From positions 1 to 44,825 of the forward strand of contig NZ_JBGFGN010000121.1 in the NCBI RefSeq assembly GCF_041224595.1: a stretch of 44,825 nt of DNA, read 5' to 3'. The position numbers and the translations under genes are program-made. The notes under the pieces are model-generated. The model did not search any database. It saw nothing but the letters and a program-made list of their open reading frames with translations, and was not told the origin of the DNA. Shown in pieces: positions 9,012-18,123 of this stretch (position 1 is its first letter; each line of letters starts with the position of its first letter). This DNA is from Donghicola sp041224595. Lineage in GTDB: Bacteria > Pseudomonadota > Alphaproteobacteria > Rhodobacterales > Rhodobacteraceae.

Positions 9012-9704
9012 ATGGGCTCAGATCAAAAAAACTCACAGGTTGTGTCCCAAGCGTTGGTCGATAGCATTTCTATCTTTATCAGCGCATTGCATCACGACGT
9101 TTCAGCATCGCTGCGACATGCCAACGGGTTCGCAAGCTTGTTGCTGGAAGAATCCCAGCAAGACCCCACTGCGGCCGCCGAATGGTCGGCCAAGATCATA
9201 GAGTCCTCTCAGCGCGGCCAAGACCTTTTGGGTATGCTCACCACGTGCATGCGCCGTGCGCTCGAATACAACAAACCCGAAGCTCTGGGAGATCTGCAAA
9301 ATCTGGTCAAGCCGCTTGAGCTGCTGTCGCGTGTTGAATTCTCCAGCAACGGCCCAGCCTACACAGATCCTAAGAAGCTGTCAGAACTGTACGTGGCGCT
9401 GGATCGCAGCTTGCAACTGGTCTCCTCTGATCCACAGACCTGCGTGATCGAAACGCGTCATCTGTCAGAAACGGGCGGGATTCAGATTTTCGGGCGCACG
9501 CAAACGCAACAGGTGCGCCGCTCAAACGTGGATCGGTTTTTCCAGCCGCTCAAGTTCGACCAAGGCGACCGGACCCAGATGCGGCCACCGCTGGCCTTCA
9601 AGATCAAGATCACAGCCGCCGTTCTGCACGGAGACGCCATCGCTGAGATCGACCAAGATGGGGATCTGCTCGTCTCGGTCTTTATCCCCGATACACCTCT
9701 TTAG
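9012..9704 (+). CDS. Kinase-like protein with H-box but degenerate ATPase domain
   Basis: A soluble protein of 230 aa, not a known named family to me. Residues 24-44 read like a HisKA H-box (HHDVSASLRHANGFASLL), with a His-Asp pair at 28-29. They align with the SHDLQEPFR box of the kinase two genes upstream. The C-terminal half looks like a collapsed HATPase fold. A segment DRFFQPL stands where the F-box should be, followed by RTQMRPPLAF where G2 glycines are expected. It ends HGDAIAEIDQDGDLLVSVFIP, much like the last strands of a kinase domain. The N-box asparagine and the G1 and G2 glycines are missing, so ATP binding is unlikely. It may be a phosphotransfer protein or a dimeric partner of the receiver. 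Third gene of the signalling operon. Confidence 0.8.
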   Translation: MGSDQKNSQVVSQALVDSISIFISALHHDVSASLRHANGFASLLLEESQQDPTAAAEWSAKIIESSQRGQDLLGMLTTCMRRALEYNKPEALGDLQNLVKPLELLSRVEFSSNGPAYTDPKKLSELYVALDRSLQLVSSDPQTCVIETRHLSETGGIQIFGRTQTQQVRRSNVDRFFQPLKFDQGDRTQMRPPLAFKIKITAAVLHGDAIAEIDQDGDLLVSVFIPDTPL

Positions 9705-9829
9705 CTGCGTTGAGTTCGACCGCAGCGGCAGCGGCTACTACGTTCACATCTTGATGAGAAAATTCGTATTCCAAGGGAGCGACATTGCCCAAGGCTGGAA
9801 CAGGCTTCTAAGCTAAGTCAAAAATGTAG

Positions 9830-11089
9830 ATGGACCGCTTCGATCGAACAGTTCGCGGCCCCGCAAGCCGTTTTACGAAAGCCTTTATGCCCAAAGAATT
9901 GCCCAAAACCCGTCTGGCTCGTGCTGCTTTGGCACTTGCGATTTTCTCTGCCCTCTTGGGAAGCACGGCCCCCAGCCCACTGTATCCCCACTACCTAGAG
10001 ACCATGCATCTGGATAAGGTCATGGGGACGGCAATCTTTTCGATCTACGCGGCAGGGACACTTTTGGCGCTTTTTGTCGGCGGCAAGCTTGGGCCAAAGG
10101 TACAAGACCTCCGCCTGATCATTCTACCCGGTCTGATGCTCACGGCACTTGGCGCGATCATGTTCGCTTTCGCCCAAAGCCTGCCGACGCTTTTGGTCGG
10201 TCGGTTCCTGAACGGGTTCGGGACAGGAGCGATCACGGGAATGGCCTCCTCGGCGCTTTTCGCGATCTATCCGGTCGAGATGCGCAGAGTGGCCGCCGTC
10301 ACCGCAACGCTCGCGTTCACCGGCGGCGCCACGGGCGGCCCGATCCTGAGTTCTCTGGCGATCTCATTGAATCTGGCACCGACGGTCACCCCTTTTATCG
10401 TGATCGTTTTATTGTCTGCGCTGGCCTTCGCGGGTCTGTGTTTCAGCTATTGGCCGCCCAAAGAAGTACCAGACGAAGCACAGCAAGACCCGTCGCGCGA
10501 GCGCCGCGTGAACATGCCGCTCTTCGTGCTGGCCTGTCTGGGGGTCTGTGTGGCGTGGATGCTCGGATCGATCCTAATGGCCCTAGGCACGGATCTGGGA
10601 CTCTCGGTCTATGTGCTTCCCTCAGTGGCTTTGGCCGGACTGGTGCCCGCGGTCTTTCAACTTTTTGCGGGCATCGGACAATTTGTTTGGGGGAGGTACC
10701 CGGTTGAACGCGCGATCGGAGTCGGCCTTGGCGGGATGGTATTGGCGCAAGTGGCTCTGATCCTCGCCGAGCCCGGCGGCCTTGGTTTTGTCATGCTCGG
10801 ACTGATGCCGATCTGCGGCTTCTTTTACGGGGCGACCTTTGTGGGCTCATTGGGACTAGCGAACAAAGCGGCCACACCCGCCACCCGCGAGGTGTATATT
10901 TCACGCTTCTACGTCGCTGGATATCTGTCCAATTCCTTGCCGACCATTCTGGTTGGATATCTCAGCGATCTTTATGGCCTGAAGGCGGCATTTTTCTTGT
11001 TCTCGCTTGGGCTAATCGGATTGGGGATCGCAGGGCTGCTGATGCTGAGGCGGTATCGCCACGATCCTTTGATCGCAGTGCATGTCTGA
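9830..11089 (+). CDS. MFS transporter
   Basis: A 419-aa integral membrane protein of the major facilitator superfamily with about twelve hydrophobic segments in two halves. These are split by a hydrophilic loop near residues 215-230 (KEVPDEAQQDPSRERR). The first half holds a typical loop, GGKLGPKVQDLR, and GRFLNGFGTG, as in drug or metabolite exporters. I give the longest reading from the ATG at 9830. An ATG at 9887 (MPKELPKTR), 19 codons in, is equally plausible because it leaves a short cytoplasmic leader before the first helix. Neither has a strong ribosome-binding site. No neighbour suggests a substrate. Confidence 0.85.
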   Translation: MDRFDRTVRGPASRFTKAFMPKELPKTRLARAALALAIFSALLGSTAPSPLYPHYLETMHLDKVMGTAIFSIYAAGTLLALFVGGKLGPKVQDLRLIILPGLMLTALGAIMFAFAQSLPTLLVGRFLNGFGTGAITGMASSALFAIYPVEMRRVAAVTATLAFTGGATGGPILSSLAISLNLAPTVTPFIVIVLLSALAFAGLCFSYWPPKEVPDEAQQDPSRERRVNMPLFVLACLGVCVAWMLGSILMALGTDLGLSVYVLPSVALAGLVPAVFQLFAGIGQFVWGRYPVERAIGVGLGGMVLAQVALILAEPGGLGFVMLGLMPICGFFYGATFVGSLGLANKAATPATREVYISRFYVAGYLSNSLPTILVGYLSDLYGLKAAFFLFSLGLIGLGIAGLLMLRRYRHDPLIAVHV

Positions 11090-11196
11090 AACCTGCATAA
11101 TCTGATGCCATTCTTCAACAGATCCGAAATCAATCGCCCGCACACGGCAATTTTATGGGGCTAAACTGCGGTTGGAGGAGTTCCATCCCTTGACGT

Positions 11197-11215
11197 CGCC
11201 CTTCAGGCAAGGGCG
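11197..11215 (+). other. 7-bp inverted repeat upstream of the L,D-transpeptidase gene
   Basis: CGCCCTT at 11197-11203 pairs perfectly with AAGGGCG at 11209-11215 across a 5-base loop, directly after a TTGACG hexamer and 30 bases before the start codon. It could be an operator or a leader hairpin. It does not look like a terminator because no T run follows. Confidence 0.3.
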
Positions 11216-11244
11216 TTAGTAATGCGAAGAAGGAGAGCAGCTTT

Positions 11245-11910
11245 ATGTTGACCAGACGCCATTTCATCCAGACCTCCGCAGCGCTCTTTTCAGCGCCGAT
11301 CGCGAGCCCTGCCCTTGCAGCTTATGTCAGTGACCAGTCCCGCTGGGACGAATGGGATGCCCTGGTCACCCCGCCCGCCTATGATCCTGCGACCTCTAAT
11401 CCATGGGGACTACAGCCGCGCTTCCTGCCCCGATTGGTCGAGGCAAAGACAGGTCTAACGCCCGGCGACATCCATGTGGATGCTGTCGCGCGATATCTCT
11501 ATCATGTGCGCGGTGATGGCACGGCAATGCGTTACGGCGTGGCCATCGCCCGGGGCAACCTATATGAGCCCGGCACCTACACAATCCGCCGGAAAACCAA
11601 GTGGCCAGGCTGGACGCCGACGCCTGCGATGATTGAGCGTGATCCAGATATCTATGAGCAACACGCGGACGGTATGCCCGGTGGCCCGACCAACCCGCTA
11701 GGATCGCGTGCACTCTATCTTTTCCAGGGAAACCGCGACACCTATCTGCGCATTCACGGCACACCGCACTCAAACTCGGTCGGCGGCCGAGCCAGCTCTG
11801 GCTGCGTGCGCATGATCATGGCTCACGTCATTGATCTGTACGAAGAGGTCGATACAGGCGTGACGGCGTATCTCTACGCCCCCGAAGACCGCATCACAGC
11901 GACCAGCTAA
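11245..11910 (+). CDS. L,D-transpeptidase (YkuD family), Tat-type signal
   Basis: A periplasmic peptidoglycan-modifying enzyme of 221 aa. The N-terminus, TRRHFIQTSAALFSAPI, has twin arginines, a hydrophobic core and an ALA-type cleavage site near residue 26. This suggests Tat export. The YkuD catalytic motif is present, with His171 in IHGTPHSNSVGG and the nucleophile Cys187 in ASSGCVRM. The family forms 3-3 crosslinks or attaches lipoprotein to peptidoglycan; which one applies here cannot be told. A strong ribosome-binding site (AAGGAG) precedes the ATG. A rho-independent terminator follows the stop. The next gene, on the other strand, encodes a small lipoprotein. Confidence 0.93.
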   Translation: MLTRRHFIQTSAALFSAPIASPALAAYVSDQSRWDEWDALVTPPAYDPATSNPWGLQPRFLPRLVEAKTGLTPGDIHVDAVARYLYHVRGDGTAMRYGVAIARGNLYEPGTYTIRRKTKWPGWTPTPAMIERDPDIYEQHADGMPGGPTNPLGSRALYLFQGNRDTYLRIHGTPHSNSVGGRASSGCVRMIMAHVIDLYEEVDTGVTAYLYAPEDRITATS

Positions 11911-11919
11911 AGTCGCAGC

Positions 11920-11954
11920 GGCGTCAGACCCTATTGGCCTGACGCCCTTCTTTT
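11920..11954 (+). terminator. Rho-independent terminator of the L,D-transpeptidase gene
   Basis: An 8-bp perfect stem (GGCGTCAG at 11920-11927, CTGACGCC at 11939-11946) is followed by CTTCTTTT. It begins 10 bases after the stop codon and ends at the 3' end of the convergent lipoprotein gene. Confidence 0.75.
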
Positions 11955-12258
11955 ACTGCGCCGCGACTTCAAGCTCGGCTTCTACAGGTGCTTCGGCAAC
12001 GCGGGTGCAGATCGGGTTTCCACCGGCAGTACGCAAGGGCAACAGAGTGTCCTCGACTGCATTGGAATGCAGATACCAATAGCAGCCATCCTCAGGGTTC
12101 AGACGCACCGCGCTCAGATTCTGATAGGGTGCTGCCAGCGCCAGCACTTCCTCGGGCAACTCGGTGATATACCCCTCTTCGGTGGTTTTGGGGGCTGTGG
12201 CGCATGCGCTCAGTGCCAGCATCAGAAAGGGCGCAACTCGCCAGGTTTTGGAAACCAT
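11953..12258 (-). CDS. Small lipoprotein, hypothetical
   Basis: A protein of 101 aa with a lipoprotein signal: basic start VSKTWR, hydrophobic core APFLMLAL and lipobox LSAC, so the Cys should be lipidated. The mature part is small and acidic, with two further cysteines (in EDGCYWY and NPICTRV) that could form a disulfide in the periplasm. The frame also allows a GTG three codons upstream, but the ATG at 12258 has AAGGTG at good spacing and is preferred. The stop codon of a small membrane-protein frame lies 10 bases upstream, so the two were probably cotranscribed. Its function is unknown to me. Confidence 0.8.
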   Translation of the reverse strand: MVSKTWRVAPFLMLALSACATAPKTTEEGYITELPEEVLALAAPYQNLSAVRLNPEDGCYWYLHSNAVEDTLLPLRTAGGNPICTRVAEAPVEAELEVAAQ

Positions 12259-12268
12259 ATATATCACC

Positions 12269-12425
12269 TTATTTTGCTTGCTCGGCCAAGGCAGAGGGGG
12301 CCACCTCGGCGTCGATAATTCTAGAAGTCCAAACTACCGCCAAGAAACGCTGAAACAAGCCGAAGCACAAGAGTGTGATCAGCGCTCCAAAGACATTCCA
12401 GAACCTGTTGCACGGGAAAAGACAT
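12269..12425 (-). pseudogene. Small membrane protein frame without a usable start, probably frameshifted
   Basis: An open minus-strand frame of 51 codons ends in TAA just before the lipoprotein's ribosome-binding site. Its translation is protein-like: WNVFGALITLLCFGLFQRF is a clear membrane segment, followed by an acidic, alanine-rich tail ending LAEQAK. The frame opens after a TGA at 12425-12427 and has no ATG, GTG or TTG before the membrane segment. An ATG at 12423-12425 lies one frame off. Removing one base in the TCTTTTCCC run just after that ATG would join it to this frame and give a 51-residue protein. I infer a frameshift, or a non-canonical start. It is too short to assign a family. 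Confidence 0.45.
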
Positions 12426-12587
12426 CACAGGAATGGCACTTGAAAATCCGTGTGCCTAGCGCTAATGTCTTCGGTGCTAAGCATCTTCTACGACCTTCTG
12501 TTTCCTATCGGCCTCAGTTGTTCCTACGACGACTCTGAGCCGGGCCATCGCATGTTGCGGATGGCATCAAACTTAGGAGACTTCACG

Positions 12588-12794
12588 ATGACCAAAGGTA
12601 CCGTGAAATGGTTCAACCAGACCAAAGGTTATGGCTTCATCGCACCCGAAGACGGCGGTAAAGACATTTTCGTTCACATCTCGGCTGTCGAGCGCGCGGG
12701 CATCCGCCAGCTGAACGACGGTCAGGCCGTATCCTTCGAAATCGAAGCAGGTCGTGACGGTCGCCAGTCGGCAACCAACCTCGAGCTGGCCTGA
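12588..12794 (+). CDS. Cold-shock protein (CspA family)
   Basis: A 68-aa single cold-shock domain protein, an RNA chaperone that melts structured mRNA. RNP1 reads KGYGFIAP and RNP2 reads DIFVHIS, both intact, in a protein that starts MTKGTVKWFN. The ATG at 12588 has AGGAGA 7 bases upstream. Open frame continues upstream, but that sequence is not cold-shock-like and is probably 5' leader. A strong hairpin terminator follows at 12835. The next gene downstream is a DEAD-box helicase, a frequent functional partner of Csp proteins at low temperature, although a terminator separates them. Confidence 0.96.
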   Translation: MTKGTVKWFNQTKGYGFIAPEDGGKDIFVHISAVERAGIRQLNDGQAVSFEIEAGRDGRQSATNLELA

Positions 12795-13148
12795 TTTTAC
12801 GCTCTGGCTTAGCGCCAGAAGTGATCAAGCATGTGGTGCGCGGGCTTCCTGCGCACCTTCGCGTTTTGGGACCTATACGATATGGTTCTTGACGCAGGGG
12901 ATAAATGGCCCCATCTACTCAACTACGCTGCGCTGCCGCGTGAGCAAGCCGCGACCCCACGACGGGACGCATCAGCGTAAACCTACACTAGTTCCCCATC
13001 ACGCAGGGTTCCTGATGCACCGGCCAGACCACGCAGGAATCGCCTGCCCGTCCCGAGGCCGACCAGACCCTCGCAGGACCGCACCATGCGGCCGCTGCTT
13101 TGATATGCCGGACCCAGTCTCTTTGGTGCCGGCTGAAAAGGACGTCTT
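12795..13148 (+). other. Spacer between cold-shock gene and helicase; probable long 5' leader
   Basis: This stretch of 354 bases holds the csp terminator (12835-12857) and a smaller hairpin with a 6-bp stem at 12803-12819. Then come about 250 bases with no convincing gene on either strand, although open frames exist. A TTGACG at 12889-12894 may be the -35 of the helicase promoter, but no good -10 follows. If so, the helicase mRNA has a leader of over 200 bases, as is common for cold-inducible RNA helicase genes. Confidence 0.4.
12835..12857 (+). terminator. Terminator of the cold-shock gene
   Basis: A 10-bp stem (GGTGCGCGGG with CCTGCGCACC, one G-T pair) closes a 3-base loop 40 bases after the csp stop. 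It is followed at short distance by GTTTTG. Confidence 0.65.
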
Positions 13149-14408
13149 TTGACCGATTTCGCTTCGCTTGGCCTCTCTGCCAAGCTGCTTGACGCGCTTG
13201 CGAGCGCAAACTTCTCGACCCCTACCCCGATCCAACAGAAAGCCATCCCTCTGGCTTTGGAAGGGCGCGACGTCATGGGCCTCGCTCAGACTGGCACTGG
13301 TAAAACCATGGCGTTTGGCCTGCCCCTGATTGACGCGCTGATGGCGCAGCCGGGCAAACCCGCGCCCAAAACCTCTAAATCGCTGATCCTTGCTCCAACC
13401 CGAGAGCTCGTGAACCAGATCGCCGACAACCTGCGTCTGCTGACCGATGGCACGCGTGTGCGCATCGTCACTGTCGTGGGCGGCCAGTCAATCAACCGCC
13501 AGATCAATGCGCTGGCACGAGGCACCGACATCCTTGTCGCGACCCCTGGTCGTTTGATTGACCTGATGGACCGCGGCGCGATTGATCTGGGAACTGTGCG
13601 CCATCTGGTTCTGGACGAGGCGGACCAGATGCTGGACCTTGGGTTCATCCATGCCCTGCGCAAGATCGCCCCGGCTTTGGGCACACCGCGCCAGACAATG
13701 CTGTTTTCGGCCACCATGCCCAAGCAGATCGAAGAGCTGTCAGAAGCCTATCTGAACAATCCCGAAAAGGTGCAGGTCGCTCGCCCCGGCAAAGCGGCTG
13801 ACAAGATCACCCAGTCGGTTCACTTCCTGACCAAAGCGGAAAAGCCAAAGAAGCTGCGCGAGATTCTGTCAAATGACCTTGACGCGCTCACTCTTGTCTT
13901 TTCGCGCACCAAGCACGGTGCAGAAAAGCTGATGAAGGGTCTGGTCGCAGACGGCTATAACGCCGCCTCGATCCACGGCAACAAGAGCCAAGGCCAACGG
14001 GACCGTGCGATCAAAGCTTTCCGCGAAGGCGAGATCACCATTCTGGTTGCCACAGATGTGGCTGCCCGTGGCATCGACATCCCCGGCGTTGCTTATGTGG
14101 TTAACTACGACCTGCCCGAAGTGCCCGACAACTATGTCCACCGGATCGGTCGAACTGCACGCGCGGGCCGCGAAGGCGAAGGCATTGCATTCTGCGCCCC
14201 AGAAGAGGCGGATCTGCTGCGGCAGGTTGAAAAGCTGATGAAAATTGAGCTGCCCGTCGCCAGCGGCACACGCCCGACTGGTCCTGTTCCCAAGGGCTCC
14301 AAGCCCGGCGCGAACCGTAACCGTGGCCGCAAGAATGCCCCCAAGCAAACGACCGACAAGCCGGCAGCACCAAAACGGCGCCGTCCCCGTCGTCGCAAGG
14401 CAGCATAA
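13149..14408 (+). CDS. DEAD-box RNA helicase, RhlE-like
   Basis: An ATP-dependent RNA helicase of 419 aa. The Q motif is TPTPIQ, Walker A AQTGTGKT near residue 46, then PTREL, TPGR, DEAD near 156, SAT, ARGID and HRIGRTARAG. A short lysine/arginine-rich tail ends RRRPRRRKAA. The order and the FASLGLS start fit RhlE-type helicases of proteobacteria, which act in ribosome maturation and RNA decay. The start is TTG: the frame is closed by a TGA at 13134, and AAAAGGA sits 6 bases before the TTG at 13149, making it the only sensible start. It lies downstream of a cold-shock gene, so cold induction is plausible. A long hairpin follows the stop. Confidence 0.94.
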   Translation: MTDFASLGLSAKLLDALASANFSTPTPIQQKAIPLALEGRDVMGLAQTGTGKTMAFGLPLIDALMAQPGKPAPKTSKSLILAPTRELVNQIADNLRLLTDGTRVRIVTVVGGQSINRQINALARGTDILVATPGRLIDLMDRGAIDLGTVRHLVLDEADQMLDLGFIHALRKIAPALGTPRQTMLFSATMPKQIEELSEAYLNNPEKVQVARPGKAADKITQSVHFLTKAEKPKKLREILSNDLDALTLVFSRTKHGAEKLMKGLVADGYNAASIHGNKSQGQRDRAIKAFREGEITILVATDVAARGIDIPGVAYVVNYDLPEVPDNYVHRIGRTARAGREGEGIAFCAPEEADLLRQVEKLMKIELPVASGTRPTGPVPKGSKPGANRNRGRKNAPKQTTDKPAAPKRRRPRRRKAA

Positions 14409-14440
14409 CCGCGAACACCTTTGGGTAAACTCGCAACGTT

Positions 14441-14471
14441 GGGCGCAAATTGGTTCGACCGGTTTGCGCCC
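14441..14471 (+). terminator. Strong hairpin after the RhlE-like gene
   Basis: A 14-bp stem with two G-T pairs closes a 3-base TCG loop. The arms start GGGCGCAAA (14441) and end TTTGCGCCC (14471). It lies 32 bases after the stop; no T run follows. Confidence 0.6.
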
Positions 14472-14555
14472 ATTGCGCTTGTGGCGCTGTCACTTCGCGC
14501 TTGCGCAGCCCCAAGCAATCCTGTTGCCTATCACCAAGGCAAGGGAAGGCGCTAA

Positions 14556-15506
14556 ATGCTTAGGATCGCAGTACTTGATGACTACGCCAACGTGGCGCTG
14601 TCGATGGCAGATTGGAGCCGTCTCGACGCAGAGATTACGGTATTCGATGGCCCGATCAGCGATCTTCCAGCGACTTTGGCGGATTTTGATGTTGTTTGCC
14701 TGATGCGCGAACGGACACCGTTTCCTGCCGACCTGATCAATGCACTCCCTGCGCTGAAATTGATTGTCACCACAGGCCCGCGCAATCTGTCGATCGACAC
14801 CACCGCGGCCAAGGCACGTGGAGTCACAGTGTGCGGAACTCGGTCCAGAAAAACCACAACATCAGAGCTAACTCTGACGTTGATGCTCTGCCTGACACGC
14901 CGGATTGTACCCGAGACACAGCGCCTCGCGAAAGGTGGGTGGCAGGGGATGCCGGGCCGTGATCTGGCCGGGCAATCTCTGGGTATTATTGGACTTGGCA
15001 AAATCGGCAGACAAGTTGCAACCTTGGGTCAGGCGTTCGGCATGACCGTGACCGCATGGTCGCCAAACCTGACCCCCGAGCGCGCAGCTGACGCCGGCGT
15101 TTCATTTGCACAGAGCCCAGAGGCGCTCGCGGCTGGATCGGACGTCCTGACGACACACATGGTCCTGTCTGACCGCACACAAGGGCTGATCGGTGCCTCT
15201 GTCTTTGCGGCACTGCCCGAGAATGCGATCTTCTTAAACACCTCGCGTGCGGGACTTGTTGACCGAGAGGCACTCTTTGCCGGATTGCGACAAGGCAAAC
15301 CACAAAGCGCTGGGATCGACGTATTTGAAGAGGAACCGCTCTCTCCCGACGACCCATGGCGTGCCGCTATAGAAGAGTTCGGCGAGCGCCTTCTGCTGAC
15401 GCCTCATCTGGGCTATGTCACCGAGGAGACGTGGCGGCTATTTTATCAGGATACAGTCGAGGCGATCGAGCATTTCCTTGCCGGAGCCCCCATCCGTGAG
15501 CTCTAG
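14556..15506 (+). CDS. D-2-hydroxyacid dehydrogenase family protein
   Basis: A 316-aa NAD(P)-dependent oxidoreductase of the D-isomer-specific 2-hydroxyacid dehydrogenase family, which interconverts 2-keto and 2-hydroxy acids. The Rossmann motif GIIGLGKIG lies near residues 145-153. The catalytic arginine is in NTSRAGLVD, a glutamate is in DVFEEEP, and the catalytic histidine is in LTPHLGY near 281. The N-terminal half matches the substrate domain, with a TTGPRNLSID segment. AAGGGAAGG lies just upstream of the ATG. The substrate cannot be told. The acetyltransferase gene downstream is on the same strand about 40 bases away and may be cotranscribed. Confidence 0.92.
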   Translation: MLRIAVLDDYANVALSMADWSRLDAEITVFDGPISDLPATLADFDVVCLMRERTPFPADLINALPALKLIVTTGPRNLSIDTTAAKARGVTVCGTRSRKTTTSELTLTLMLCLTRRIVPETQRLAKGGWQGMPGRDLAGQSLGIIGLGKIGRQVATLGQAFGMTVTAWSPNLTPERAADAGVSFAQSPEALAAGSDVLTTHMVLSDRTQGLIGASVFAALPENAIFLNTSRAGLVDREALFAGLRQGKPQSAGIDVFEEEPLSPDDPWRAAIEEFGERLLLTPHLGYVTEETWRLFYQDTVEAIEHFLAGAPIREL

Positions 15507-15545
15507 ACATTGCTTCTTGTTCAAGCATCTGACCGGAGTCCGTTG

Positions 15546-16070
15546 ATGCACATTCGCCATGCTACTGCAGACGATGTCCCTGCGATCACCGAAATTTACA
15601 ACCACGCGGTCGCCAACACGACAGCAATTTGGAACGATAAACTTGTTGATGTTGAGAACCGGTTGGCTTGGCTCGCGGACCGTAAGAAATCGAACTATCC
15701 CGTGCTCGTGGCCGAATTGGACAATCAGGTGATCGGTTACGCCTCTTTTGGGGATTGGCGCGCGTTTGATGGTTATCGGCATACGGTCGAACACTCGGTC
15801 TATGTCCGGCACGACAAGCGCGGCGCTGGCACGGGCAGGCACTTGATGCTGGCCTTGATCGAAGTCGCCAAAGAGCTGGGAAAGCATGTGATGGTCGCTG
15901 GCATCGAAGCGGGAAACACCGGGTCCATCAAACTGCACGAGGCGCTTGGCTTCTCGCAGGTGGGCTTCATGCCAGAAGTTGGCACCAAATTCGGACGCTG
16001 GCTGGATTTGGCCTTTTTGCAATTGCGTCTGGATGCGCGGCAGGATCCTGATCAGACCCCTCCGCTCTGA
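15546..16070 (+). CDS. GNAT family N-acetyltransferase, phosphinothricin/methionine-sulfoximine type
   Basis: A 174-aa acetyltransferase. It begins MHIRHATADDVPAITEIYN and carries the acetyl-CoA loop DKRGAGTGRHLM, then GIEAGNTGSIKLHEALGF. This combination is typical of the Pat/MddA group, which acetylates phosphinothricin, methionine sulfoximine or methionine sulfone. Family members often do general amino-acid-analogue detoxification, so the true substrate is open. The open frame begins earlier, at 15510, but the ATG at 15546 matches the family N-terminus and has CCGGAG about 8 bases upstream. It is convergent with the phosphoesterase gene, whose end lies 8 bases away. Confidence 0.92.
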   Translation: MHIRHATADDVPAITEIYNHAVANTTAIWNDKLVDVENRLAWLADRKKSNYPVLVAELDNQVIGYASFGDWRAFDGYRHTVEHSVYVRHDKRGAGTGRHLMLALIEVAKELGKHVMVAGIEAGNTGSIKLHEALGFSQVGFMPEVGTKFGRWLDLAFLQLRLDARQDPDQTPPL

Positions 16071-16078
16071 ACGGCCGA

Positions 16079-17073
16079 CTACTCTGCACGATGAACTTGG
16101 CAGAGCACCGCGTCATGATCGGACAGAACTGTTCCTGTCTCGTCTGACGGGATAAGCCGACTCTCTGCGGCGATGACACCTCTGGTCGCAAACCAGTCCA
16201 GTTTCATTTGCCGATCTGGGTGCCGCGTGATCAAGCTGGGGCGCGTGGTCATCCCATCGGGCGTACCGTCCCACGAATAACCGCGCTGTTCAGCGAGAGC
16301 AAAAAGACTCTCGTCGCGCCAATCATACTCTGGCGGCATATGGTTGCCGGTGTTCAGGTCGCCGCCAATCACGACAGGCATGTGTTCTGCAAAACGATCA
16401 ATTTCATCGAGCAAGAGTTTGAACTGCTCCTCTCGATGAGCCGCACCAGAATTGCTTTCGAGATGGGTCGAGACGACGCAAAGCGGGCCTGCGTCGGTCA
16501 TCACCTCGGCCAGCAATGCCATACGCCCGCCGACCCGCGGTTGTCCGGGGTCTGCGCCGAATTCCGGACAATACCAGTGTCCGTGATCATCTAGGCGTAC
16601 CATTCCAACTTTGTTCAACGGGGCGCGCGACAGGATCGCGTTGCCGTGCCAGCCCCGCGCATTGTGGTCGTCTTTGCAGAACTCCAGTTCCGTGGGACTG
16701 CCAAGCCCAAGCTCAAGGAATTCCACCCCGAAAGCGTAGTGCATCCCCAACGCCTCGGCCATGTCAGCGGTGGTGTGGCGCTGCTTCGTACGGGCCATGC
16801 CGCAATCAACCTCGGACAACAGCACAACATCGGCCCCATGCGCGGCCACTTGCGCCGCTGTTTCTTCGGGAAAGAGGCAACGCTCCACATTCCACGCGAT
16901 GATGCACGGCGCGGCAGGCAAAGGCGCCGACATCCCGTGTCCGCCCACCTGAACCGAATTCATACAATCTAGATCTGCCAGTAAAGTGCGATGCGCCGCC
17001 GACGTGCGCGGGGCGGTTCGGATTGCATCGAATTGCGCATCGGTAGCAGGATTCAGAACATCAACAACGCGGG

Positions 17074-17077
<4 letters not shown>
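16079..17077 (-). CDS. Endonuclease/exonuclease/phosphatase (EEP) family phosphoesterase
   Basis: A 332-aa metal-dependent phosphoesterase. EEP motifs appear in order: AWNVERC, LLSEVD (metal-binding Glu), STHLES, GGDLNTGN (Asp/Asn pair) and LSDHDAVLC (catalytic Asp-His). The first 55 or so residues precede the domain and are not recognised. No signal peptide is evident, so it is probably cytoplasmic. It starts at a GTG that overlaps the stop of the ugpC-like gene by 4 bases, so it is the last gene of the glycerol-3-phosphate transporter operon. In E. coli this place is taken by ugpQ, a glycerophosphodiester phosphodiesterase of an unrelated fold. An analogous role here is my inference. DNase or other phosphatase activity is not excluded. 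Confidence 0.87.
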
Positions 17078-18111
<1,034 letters not shown>

Positions 18112-18123
18112 AGGGAAAATTCC

